A DNA stretch of 64,000 nucleotides. It comes from Coprinopsis marcescibilis. Lineage: Eukaryota > Basidiomycota > Agaricomycetes > Agaricales > Psathyrellaceae. Under the pieces are notes generated by a model that saw only the letters and a program-made list of their open reading frames with translations, was not told where the DNA came from and did not search any database. Every line of letters begins with the position of its first letter. Positions within the stretch are counted from its first letter, which is position 1. The stretch is from assembly GCA_004369085.1 (NCBI GenBank), contig ML210219.1, forward strand, positions 31,573-95,572, given 5' to 3'. The position numbers were made by a program, and so were the translations under genes. This document shows positions 37,454-49,680 of this stretch, one piece after another.

Positions 37454-40126
37454 ATGTCTTACTTCCAAGGAGCTCACCATTTCAGTGTACAAGGTGCAAG
37501 CTTCAACGACTATTCGGTCAATCAAGGGTTAGGACGTACGTTCGGAGATCATGCAACAAATGTGCACCAGAATCTCATTTTCTCATTCTTAGCGATTCAA
37601 TTTCTACTGCAATACTCTGCCACGGGTGCAGCTCACGATGCTGAAGAGCGACAACCTCCACCAAGGTGCCATCCACAAACCAGAAAGCGCATCCTCAGTA
37701 TCCTCCGCACATGGATCAAAACTCTCCGGGAGGAGAGAGATAAATCTGTTGTCTGGCTATACGGTCCAGCGGGGATGGGCAAGTCCGCCATCGCGCAGAC
37801 CATTGCAGAAGAATGTGAGGCCCTAGGTCTCCTTGCAGCCTCGTTCTTCTTCAATCGCGCCAATCCTCAGCGAAACAGGGCAGCAAGACTGGTCGCATCG
37901 ATTGCTCTCCAGTTGTGCGAGTCGATCCCAGAGATCAGGCCCTATGTTGAGGATGTCATGCGCTCTACTCCTACCATCCTCACGAAATCGCTACCACTCC
38001 AGTTGCGCCGACTCGTCATAGAGCCGTTGAAGAGGGTTCCTCCCCTCGCGGAGGATCGGGCGGTCATCATCGACGGGTTGGACGAGTGCCTTGGACCGGA
38101 TAACGTCGATCAGGAACAAGAACAAGCCCTGGTCCTGGGGCTTATCGACACCCTGCAGTCCTCGAACCTCCCGCTTATCATCCTCCTCTGTAGTCGGCCG
38201 GAGAGTTGGATCAAGGAAGGGTTCCTCGACCGTGGTGGTCTTTGGCAGCGAACCAACCCGATCGATCTATACGATACTTCGGACAAGGATAACGATGTCG
38301 AAGTTTACCTCCGCCCAGAATTCGAAAGGATTCGGAGGATCTCAGAGTGCGGGGACTCGTGGCCTTCGGATGAAGATATTACTACATTGGTCCAACGGGC
38401 CTCTGGTCAGTTCATCTATGCAGCAACGGTGGTTAGATATGTGGAGGACCGTTATAGTCACCCACAGGATCGGCTGACGACTATACTCTCAACGAAGACC
38501 CCTGAAGACCACAAGCCCTTGCACGTATTGGATGATCTGTATCTCACCATCCTTCGACAGACCCCCAACTATAAGGCCACTATGGAGGTTCTTGGATCCA
38601 TGACTCTCTGTCCGCTCGTGCAGGTCAATGAGCTCGACACAGGACCCTCTATTGCTCGCTTTTGCCAAGCCATTTACAACTGGGGCCCTGGGGCCCTGCG
38701 CGGCCTGCACTCTGTCATCAACATCAATGGGGATTACATGTCCAAGTTCTATCACACAACATTCATGGAATTCCTGGAGGATGAGGCAAGGTCAGGGTTG
38801 TACTGCACCCTATACAGGAGTGAGCACTACAATTTCATTCGCCGATGCCTGGTCTACTTGGCCGAAGCGTCCGACAACAAGTCCAATGGCAAAAACTCAA
38901 CAGGTCAGCAGTATACTTCACCGTAAGCACAGACCTGACCGTCACTATAGTCACATTTAATGCACGCTTAGCATGGTGTTCTCTCTGGCAACATATTCAG
39001 CAATTCGGCACTGTTAATGGGCATATGGTTTCCGACTGTTTGGATGCACTTCTCAAATACGACATCACAGGTGATGACGACTTCATCTCGTTCCTCCACC
39101 GCGACAGGCCAGCAGCCGTTATTTCCTTCCCCGCCGACCACTCAAGCCAAGATCTACTGCATGCCTTTACATGTATTGCCAAAATTCGGCGGTGCATCTC
39201 CAACCTTCGCAGTGCTTACGATCAACAACTTCTCGCTGAGCTCACGTCCCTCAGTTCCAACAACCGAGGCCTTTTGCGAGGCCTAATTAACTTGGTCTTT
39301 GATTCACCATCCTCTTCGCTGGAGCTTGCCGGTTTTACCGTAGAGCGATCAGATGAAGTTCTTAACCTGTGCTTCGAAGGTGTCAATTTGCTCGAGCATG
39401 TGTTCCGGTCAGGCCTTGTGTATCTCAGATACCAGCTATGGTTATGGAATGGTGGTGCTATGTGGACCTTAATAGGCGCTCTCAACGGCAACTTCTTGAC
39501 TTTCTTAGCGACTGCCGATCGCTCGGAAGCACATGGCTGGTACATATTCAGCCAGTCGCAGCTGGTAGATGTGGTTAAAGTATGCCTGCTTGTACCTCCG
39601 CTGAGGCTGGATTTCACGGGTGGGTCTGTGTCTATGGAGAGCTATGCGGCAAGGTATGTGCGCCATCCTGCTTCGATGATATTGAGCTGATGCAGGTCGT
39701 CAATCCAGACCAATTTTGGAACTGTTTCATCTGATAAAATCTCCCGAGGATGTCATTCCCGCCCTGGTTGAATTTCATGGCCATTGCAGGCATTCTGCCA
39801 TTACGAGAGCCGAGATAAATGACAAGTTCCAGCCAGATTTATGGGTTCAAAATATCGCACAATGTATATTCAGCGACAATGTGAAGATGGCGATCGCTCT
39901 ATTCGATTTTCTGGAACCGCTATACCGTGCGGATATCGCAGATCCCACGTTATTGCGGGGTGCCCCTGACCTCTACCTTGGGTGGAGTGGAATGACAGGA
40001 CTTATGCCTTTATTCGAAGCCTTTCGACGAGATCCCTCGGGAACGCTTGCGAAAATCAACTATGACCAGATCAAGTTAAAAAATGGACATTCTGTAATAA
40101 CACATACGGACATTTCAAATGAATAG
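37454..40126 (+). CDS. NACHT-domain STAND NTPase (NLR-like), copy B
   Basis: Four exons, 37454-37535, 37593-38903, 38951-39653 and 39709-40126, join in frame to 837 residues, with the same intron positions and phases as copy A; exon 3 is exactly 703 nt in both. Walker A GPAGMGKS and Walker B VIIDGLDE are intact. The NACHT exon is almost identical to copy A, while the C-terminal half shows many substitutions and small indels, with conserved islands such as LTFLATADRS and FEAFRRDPSGTLAK. Intron 1 happens to lack stop codons in frame and could be retained. Likely role is that of copy A, with a different C-terminal specificity; this is inference. Confidence 0.85.
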
Positions 40127-40231
40127 GATATTACATGGTGCCTGGTAGTGTACGTTCGTGTACTTGTTCAGACAAGTAGGTATGACCTTGTTACATGTTA
40201 CATTCCATACGCGTGCCGGTGGCGAAAAGAG

Positions 40232-41108
40232 TCAAACCTTACGGCGCTTTGAACTTCTTGCAGCTTCAAAACTCTCGTCCTTTCGTTCTTCTACCCGTTT
40301 TAGAAATTCGACTTTCTCGAGGTAACCTCCACCTTTCTTGTTGGCCTCCAACTGCTCCTGAATTCCGGTATTTTGCTGTGATTCCACATGGGCTTTCCAA
40401 TCCATAGCAGACTTTTCAAGCGTGGTGATCTTCTTTGCCTTGGACGACGCGGGAAGAGGTGCAAGCGTAGTCTTGGGTTTTCGAGGCCCTGGTTTTCGCT
40501 TTGGCATTGACGCAGGTGCAGGTGCAGGTGGGTCTTGAGGCATGGTAACCGCAGGACTGGGGTTGTCATTGGTCGTTCCTCGGTAGGGTGGCCACTTCTT
40601 GGCCTCTTCAGATCCTTCAGGGACTTGGATTATTTCTCTGGGGAGTGCAAATTGGCATCATTAACGGAAGAACGGTATCGATATGCACGCACTCATGCTC
40701 CTCCCCTGCAAAGCGATACCGTTTGACCACCTTCACGAACTTAGCGCTTTGAGCTTCAGCACTGCTACCAGGCCCTGGTTCAGATATTGAAGACTGGAAG
40801 TCCTCCCACACTTTCTTCAGATCTCTGTAAACAAACATCCATCAATTCGGAACGAATCCACTGTATAAGGATATTGATATTCAACGTACTTTTCTCCTTT
40901 CTGTTCTGTAGCCGGCGGTTTGGATTTGTTCTGCTCTTTGTCGCTCTCGTCGTCCGAGGAATCCTTCCCTATATGCGAATACAGCGTGCATTGCTCCAGA
41001 TCAGTGCTCCCTCCACTATCCATTGCAGTTTGTCCACATACCTTCCTCCTTTGAGGGCACGTAGTCTTCGTCGTCCTCTGAGTCTGACAGATCGCGCCTC
41101 ATGGCCAT
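40232..41108 (-). CDS. SWC5/BCNT-C domain protein (SWR1 chromatin-remodelling subunit)
   Basis: About five exons give roughly 230 residues; start ATG at 41108 (a second ATG follows two codons later), stop TGA at 40232-40234. The N-terminus is very acidic (DLSDSEDDEDYVPSKEEG), as in Swc5/CFDP1. The middle reads LKKVWEDFQSS and VKRYRFAGEEHEEII. The C-terminus is the BCNT-C domain: ITTLEKSAMDWKAHVE, then GIQEQLEANKKGGGYLEKVE and FLKRVEERKDESFE. In yeast, Swc5 is the SWR1 subunit that recognises H2A-H2B and activates exchange of H2A.Z into nucleosomes; I infer the same role. It is convergent with NACHT copy B across only about 105 bp. Confidence 0.85.
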
Positions 41109-42759
41109 GGCGTAGAGGTGAGTCTGACCACACCAAGGCGCTCGTTGTGCAAAAGGTGTACATGGGAGGTCGGAGGATGTAGCCTCGGGTGCTTTTGCAG
41201 TTGTCTGCCAAGGAACCCTTTTCGGAGATTAAATAATAGTTCGGCAGGTTCCGTGCGAGTCCCCTCGAGTTTACTCTTCCTTTCCAATGAAGACTATGAG
41301 TACATCGAGGAGAGGTAAATGGGACGGCACGCGCGCAAGCATTAGCTTGTGTGTATATGTATATGGGCTCATTGGTGCTATAGGACGTACAGCACAATGG
41401 AAAACTCCAAGTCATAAGCTTGATTATTAGCGAAACTCGAAGCTCCATTGCTGCATGAATAAGTCACCAAGTGCAACCTGAGGAACTAGAGCAAGAGCTG
41501 AAACGGTTTCAAGGCCAAGGAACCTATCACATAAGCCAGCTCAGAGCGATACAGACTCCGGGTGGAGTGTGGTTCTCTTCAACTAGGATAATCATGAAGA
41601 CGATAAGATTACATAGAGTGGTCCGTGTATTAATCGTAATCTGTTTGACGCAGGCCCCAATCATGATTTCTCACCGGTCCCTGCTATCTCAATACAGATA
41701 ATGTTTTAGCAGTGAATAATCACTCCTAGACCCCCGCAAATGTGTCCACTTTTAACTACTAGGCGCTCAACAACGTTGACGCTGAGAACCACCGCCTATT
41801 CAACATGCTGCTACTCAAAGGATGGCTTGGATGGGCTGCGTAAAGATGCATTTAATTATTGCAATGGACTGTTGTCCCATTAACGAAAGTCGCCGGGATG
41901 TGGAAGAGTCTTTCTGGATTACGATTTAGGCGCGGGGGCACTGATCGAAAGATGGTAATTACTAACTCAACTGCAAGCTTCAGTGCTCACACAGACCGCT
42001 CAAGCTTCGTGGCACGCAGAATAAGGAGTAGGTATTGTACTGTATATAAATAAAGGCACTGGAATTACGGTTTCTGACCTAGGAGAGCTCATGATCATTG
42101 ATGGGGAACTCAATGGGGAACGAGGAAACTCAGACAAATCGGCTTGTTTGAAGACTACATATATGATAGGCAAGACATCGCGATTAAAGTCAAACTACCT
42201 ATCTTATTTCATACAGATCCTTTCTCAATCGTTGCGATACATATGAGCCTTCGACCTACGAAACATGCACAATCAAACTACTAGGCGACTTCACGTCCAC
42301 CCTTCACTTGAAGATACTGCTACTTTTTCACACGTAAAAACCGCAGCTATGATTGGAATGGTACTGCTTTTGGGTCGATGCCTTGTTGGATCCACCGTTG
42401 ATTGGTTGCCTTGCCTATAAATGTTGTAGAGTCAGCACTAAGAACGCAGTCGTTTTAGTAAACAAGGAGCGCCCAAATCCGCTCCCCAAGTACTTTGTAT
42501 TTGTGATATCACAAAGTGTCACAATGCCTCATGGCAAACACGACGTTCTAATAACGAGGTGCTACTTTTCTACGATCTCGCTATGGAATGTGCCAGGAAC
42601 GAGACTCCAGATTGAAAAGACAATGTTTGTCTTGGGGAGAAGACATTAACAATCAACCCGATTCACCGAAGATACAGAAAGCCTCCGAGCACTCTACTCC
42701 TTCCGCAAGCATTCGAAATATACAGAAGCCTTCTCATAGCCCTAAAACTCCATATTATA
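41109..42759. other. Long intergenic region, no gene recognised
   Basis: About 1.65 kb, AT-richer than the genes around it. All open frames are short, lack family resemblance and do not splice into anything I recognise. It should contain the SWC5 promoter on the left and a long leader for the HMG gene on the right. Confidence 0.45.
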
Positions 42760-43731
42760 ATGAATCCAGGTATGCAGAATATGATTTATGCTGCATCCAC
42801 ACCGCTAACGAGGTCTATAGTCTATCCAAACCCGCACGGTACACAGTATTACGGTCACCCCGACTTATGGCAGATACCGAACACATACTGTGATGTGACT
42901 TCATCAAGGGTTGACTATCACATCACCTCTTCGTCATATACAGTCTCTCCCTTGTGTCCCTCTTCCTCTGCATCCGCCAGCTCAACATCCAGCTCTCCAC
43001 CACTGTGCAAACCACTCCCTCGGGTATCACAGTCCAAGAAAGGCAAATCACCCGCATCGCGCCCTCCTAATGCCTTTCTTCTCTTCCGGTCAGACCTTTG
43101 GGCCCGGGAGAAGCAAAAAGAGATACCCGTCGAGCGCGACCACCGCGACATCAGCCGTATTGCCGCCGTCTGCTGGAACGGCCTCGACAATGCTTCGAAG
43201 AAGGTCTACCAGGACCGCGCGGCTAAACTGAGGGAACAGCATAACATGCGGTACCCCGCACTCAAGTGCACTACCCCTGCGAGCAAAACAAGGAAGAGGT
43301 CGAAAAAAACACCCGAGAATGTGGCGCGTTGTGCCCAATTGGCGTCCACTTTGATGGGCGATATTTCTGCCACTTCGAGTTTTCCTGAAAGCGAATCACC
43401 TTCACCTTCGTCCTCGTCACACTTTGTTCCCAATACATATGGCGAGCCTGGTCTACTACCAGTGCTGCAGCCCAAGCCGGTTTACGCTCAACAGCCCAAT
43501 CGGTTTGAATGGTTCGAGTCGTACAGCGATACGATTCTAAATTCACCTGGACCCTTCGGGTCGTCACAACCTTTGCCAACTCCTCCAAATACAATGGGTC
43601 TCCAAATGGACTGGGCCAGTTCGCTTCAGGCCCCTTGCTCGACAGAGGATTTGAACTTCCTTCTGACGGAGCTATACGGTTCCACAGGTTCTGAGCTCGA
43701 AGAATGGCAAGCCCTACTCCAGACAGCTTGA
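42760..43731 (+). CDS. HMG-box (MATA_HMG-type) transcription factor
   Basis: A single exon of 323 residues; ATG at 42760, stop at 43729-43731. The HMG box covers about residues 100-172: SRPPNAFLLFRSDLW, then ISRIAAVCWNGLDNASKKVY and AAKLREQHNMRYP. It is followed by a basic segment (KTRKRSKKTPENV). The flanks are Ser/Pro-rich and disordered. Sequence-specific HMG proteins of this type in fungi include mating-type factors and, in basidiomycetes, regulators of sexual development such as Prf1 and Pcc1. The box places it in this class, but the target and role cannot be read from the sequence. The lack of introns is unusual for this window. Confidence 0.85.
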   Translation: MNPGMQNMIYAASTPLTRSIVYPNPHGTQYYGHPDLWQIPNTYCDVTSSRVDYHITSSSYTVSPLCPSSSASASSTSSSPPLCKPLPRVSQSKKGKSPASRPPNAFLLFRSDLWAREKQKEIPVERDHRDISRIAAVCWNGLDNASKKVYQDRAAKLREQHNMRYPALKCTTPASKTRKRSKKTPENVARCAQLASTLMGDISATSSFPESESPSPSSSSHFVPNTYGEPGLLPVLQPKPVYAQQPNRFEWFESYSDTILNSPGPFGSSQPLPTPPNTMGLQMDWASSLQAPCSTEDLNFLLTELYGSTGSELEEWQALLQTA

Positions 43732-44336
43732 ACCGAGTCCAGAATGAATTTCTGCATAGATAGAGACCATGTATCATGTTACATATACTACTAGATGAAA
43801 GGCTATCTATAGTTTTACACTCAATGTACCCTACTTTCTCGGGTGCCGCTGACTTGTGCTTGACCAGTCCCTGGCTTCACTTTAAAATGGTAGCCCTTGT
43901 TTTCTCAAAAGCACATCTGTAAATATGCCCGAGCTGAGATGTGAGGCTCTGGGCGCAGAGGACCTCTTATTCAAGCACGTACGGGCCTTACATCGGTACT
44001 CAGTAAGGTTTTCTTCTATCCGAGTGACCTCGCCAGCGCTTAATTGAATTATCTTCTAGCGCGCCAAGGATTACTGCCAAGCTTCTTACTTCTTTTCGGA
44101 GTGCTAAGTATAGTCACGCTGCCCCGGTCCGGTTCTGCCAGCTATTCGGGAATCTCCGGAGCTCTGGATCTGAAACAACTCCCCCTATTACCACTCCTTC
44201 GCCTTTGTGCTCAAAGAGAACGCTTGCACATCGCATTCTGAAATTGATCTTCCTTGTTCTATGTTGACTCTCTGTAGCAGATGTGACACCGAAATATCCT
44301 TGCATGGTATAAATATCCAATGAACGAGCAAATAAT
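43732..44336. other. Convergent intergenic region, no gene seen
   Basis: About 600 bp holding the 3' ends of the HMG-box and thioredoxin reductase genes. No coding signal was found. Confidence 0.45.
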
Positions 44337-46835
<2,499 letters not shown>

Positions 46836-48214
46836 TTAATAGGTACTTGCGACTGTGCCCACTCGACCACCGTCAATGAGCCAAACCGCACCGTTGACGT
46901 AGGCACCTGCGGGACTGGCCAGATAGAGTATGGTGCCAGCCATGTCCTAGCGTCGATGAGAATGCAAGTCTTGTTCAATAAGCAACCGAAAACTTACTTC
47001 GACACTCCCTGTTCGTTTCAATGGAACAGTGGAAGCCAAGACAGAAGGATCAAGCTTAAAATCGGGTGTTGGTGAGGTCGTCATTTCTATGATCACGGTC
47101 GGAGATTCCTCTGATCAATAACCGGTATTTCAATCAACGGACGTGCTTTGCAACTTACCTGTAGGCCAAACTCCAGGAGCCAAAACATTGCTTCGGATGC
47201 CCCAAGGAGCAAGCAAGTTTGCGAGAAGCTTTCCGAGATGCGTGGATGCAATCTTGGATAAGGTGTATGACGGCGACAGCACCTTGGCGTCGATTCTGAA
47301 TGATCCAGATGAGGAGACTGTCAGAACCTGGGACGTTTGGTATGGTAGGTGCGGAAACATTGTTGGTGTCCCACTGGGATCAGCTAGTCGTTGTCTGCGG
47401 ATGTTGCCTTGGTGGAGTAAATCCAGGAACGCGACTGTAGCGTAGTATGGGGCAGTAACGTTCGTCGCGAATACATCTGCAAAATCCTGTGGGGAGCCAG
47501 TCTCCCAAAGAACGTTCTGGAACGCTTTTATCGAAGGCACTGAAAGTGATGGTCCCGGAGATGCTGGGGGTGAAAGCGGATCGCGGTTGCTGGATGGGTC
47601 TGTTGGTGAAGGCAATGGGTGAGGATAAAGGTTTCTTGCGATTCCAGCGTTATTCACGAGCAGGTCAATAAAGCCATGTTGGGCCTTGATGATTTCCGCT
47701 ATCGAAAGAAGGCTATCTCGATCCGTGATGTCGCCTTGGAGAGGGTAGATTTTACTAAATTTCTTTTGGAAAAGGTTGTTTTTGTAAGGATAAAGTGGTG
47801 ATGGGGAGGAGTGAATAACGCTTGAGCTTTCTCAGCTGACCGAAGCTCCGCTGCATGGGGGTCGGGGGTAGGGATTTGGAATACACGACTCACCGAGTTC
47901 TCCTTGGCCGCCTGTTGGAGCACATGTAGCCTCCGACCAATGATATACACTGTAGCTCCGTTATTTTCGAGCGCCGTGGCCATCATGAGGCCGATTCCTT
48001 TTGTACATGTGTTAACAATCTAGGTTGGGTCGCATGGATAATCATACGAGCAATGCGTACCTGTACCACCTCCCGAGATGACGGCGACGAGCCCCTCTAC
48101 ATTGAAGAGGCTTTGTGGGCTCAAAGGTGAAGGATTCTGTGCTACATTTGGGGGATCGGGGTCCAGAAGGGTAGATGTAGCGCCTGGGCCACGGTAGCTC
48201 TCAGAGAAAGCCAT
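46836..48214 (-). CDS. Short-chain dehydrogenase/reductase (SDR)
   Basis: Start ATG at 48214 (MAFSESYRGPG), stop TAA at 46836-46838; about five exons and roughly 340 residues. The Rossmann motif GGGTGIG is assembled across the first intron. It is followed by NNGATVYIIGRR, VNNAGIA, VSSSGSF and the catalytic Tyr/Lys pair in PSYTLSKIAS, then WGIRSNVLAPGVWPTG and the C-terminal DMAGTILYLASPAGAYVNGA and DGGR. It is therefore a complete classical SDR oxidoreductase using NAD(P)H; substrate unknown. A Pro/Ser-rich insertion of about 40 residues follows NNAG, and the N-terminus has an extra 40 residues before the Rossmann fold. The frame is also open upstream to about 48397 with an Arg-rich, acid-free stretch but no ATG. 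Confidence 0.88.
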
Positions 48215-49680
48215 GGAACAAGCAGAAGTGCACAAGATACGAGAGGACGTTGGCCAAGGACTAAAGATCCGCAAGAAGCGTGCTGGAGGGAGTAATTGGG
48301 CAAGGTACCTGTGATTTCCAAGAAAGATAGGCGTTGCCTGCGAGAGCGGGGGTGATTGTTGGAGGGTTATGGGCGCGGCAGTAGAAACTCCAGACAAGGA
48401 GACAGCAGACTTTTATACTTGAGAACCTTTTCCCCTTGTAGCACTGTGGAGAATGACCCTGGGATTCCATGAGTGAACCCTCTTCAGGAATGATCGTTTG
48501 TTCCGCCGGCGAATGTACCAAATCCAATTCGAAGCGGCTTTTCAACGGCATTTTATCACCCTCAGCGGAGGCAAAAGCGAGATATGTCCTCTTTAAACCA
48601 TTCGGTTCCTGAGTAAGTGGTCTTCTCTCGATCTTGAAAACCTTGTCAAAACTCACAGTTTCTCATCCGAGATCTGACAGGTTCTGGAACTAGAATCTTT
48701 TGTTTCTTTTGCCAGGGTGATGTCGATGAGCTGCCAGGTGCAATGGAGCGTTTCCCGATGACAGTCCGAGGGCATAGTAGACAGCCGTGGGAACCAATAT
48801 CGCCCCTATTATCCGACTCGCGCCGGTTGTTCACTGTTCGTCCTCTTCTCCTCGATTTTACGGCGAAGAATTACATCTTTTTCATTATCTTGGGGGCTGA
48901 GATTTCAAAATCCATGCTGATTTGGGACTTCTACGCCATCAGAGCTCCCATTAAACGATGAAACGATAACACGGTGAGAACGGAACACATTATCTATATC
49001 TACCTTGGCTCTGTTCTGGGAGCAATCGTCTCATCTATCAGATATAGCTGGTCATAGTAATGGAGCCGATTTAGAACCTGCTTACTGATTATCTGCCAAT
49101 CGGCTAGAAGGGAGTCGATACTGGGAGCATGGTAGCCCATGCGAATATGACGCTGCAAATTTCGACCTTCCGACTACGGACGTTGAGCGAACGGAGAAAC
49201 AATAGAGCCGTAAGGAAACACATGGCGTGCCCTGATTTTTATATCCAGAAAACTCAAGATCTGTCTCGTAAAAAACGGCATCAGGTCTTACACGTTCAGG
49301 GTGCTGTTTCTCACCACCAAAGCCACTGAAACGTGCTAGTGTTTTACTGTCCTATAGAGTCGCTCCTCGGAGCATGTAGAATCGACCAAGACCCTGACCT
49401 ACTTTGACAATAGTACTTTGAGTCGACTCCATTTTTTGCAAGACTGCTTCAAGTGGGTTGCAATGCAAGCACACAAATGAACTCGTTATCGATGCTTTAG
49501 GGATCGTGACGGAAAAGGTAAGCAAAAGTCCAAATAGAGATTGGTGGAATCCGGGGTTTCGAGTGGGTCAGGCAAATATATAGGGCGAAACTAATGATTT
49601 CCGTCGCATATTATCCGACATAACCGCTTAGAACCTGCTTGGACTTTCGTAGAAACGGGTTAATACGTTCGCGCAATTTT
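48215..49680. other. Long intergenic region, no gene recognised
   Basis: Nearly 1.5 kb between the SDR start and the oxygenase stop. A TATAAAA element (minus strand, 48411-48417) lies about 200 bp upstream of the SDR ATG. Open frames beyond it are short and without family resemblance. Confidence 0.45.
48411..48417 (-). promoter_or_regulatory. Putative TATA box of the SDR gene at 46836-48214
   Basis: TATAAAA on the minus strand, about 200 bp upstream of the ATG at 48214. Confidence 0.35.

Larger units (their letters stand above)
34300..40195. repeat. Tandem direct duplication of a NACHT gene, two units of about 3 kb
   Basis: Unit 1 spans roughly 34300-37160 and unit 2 roughly 37330-40195; start codons are 3,031 bp apart. 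Both units include about 120 bp of 5' flank (shared GTACAGCCTCAA and GTGTGAGAGACTGTC) and a matching 3' flank (shared GGACATTCTGTAA and ACAAGTAGGTA). Similarity is highest from the end of intron 1 through the NACHT-coding exon and drops in the third and fourth exons. Confidence 0.85.

Noticed and set aside
48261..48656. A separate small gene upstream of the SDR
   Set aside because: It has no ATG start and no family resemblance, and it overlaps the SDR promoter and its TATA element.
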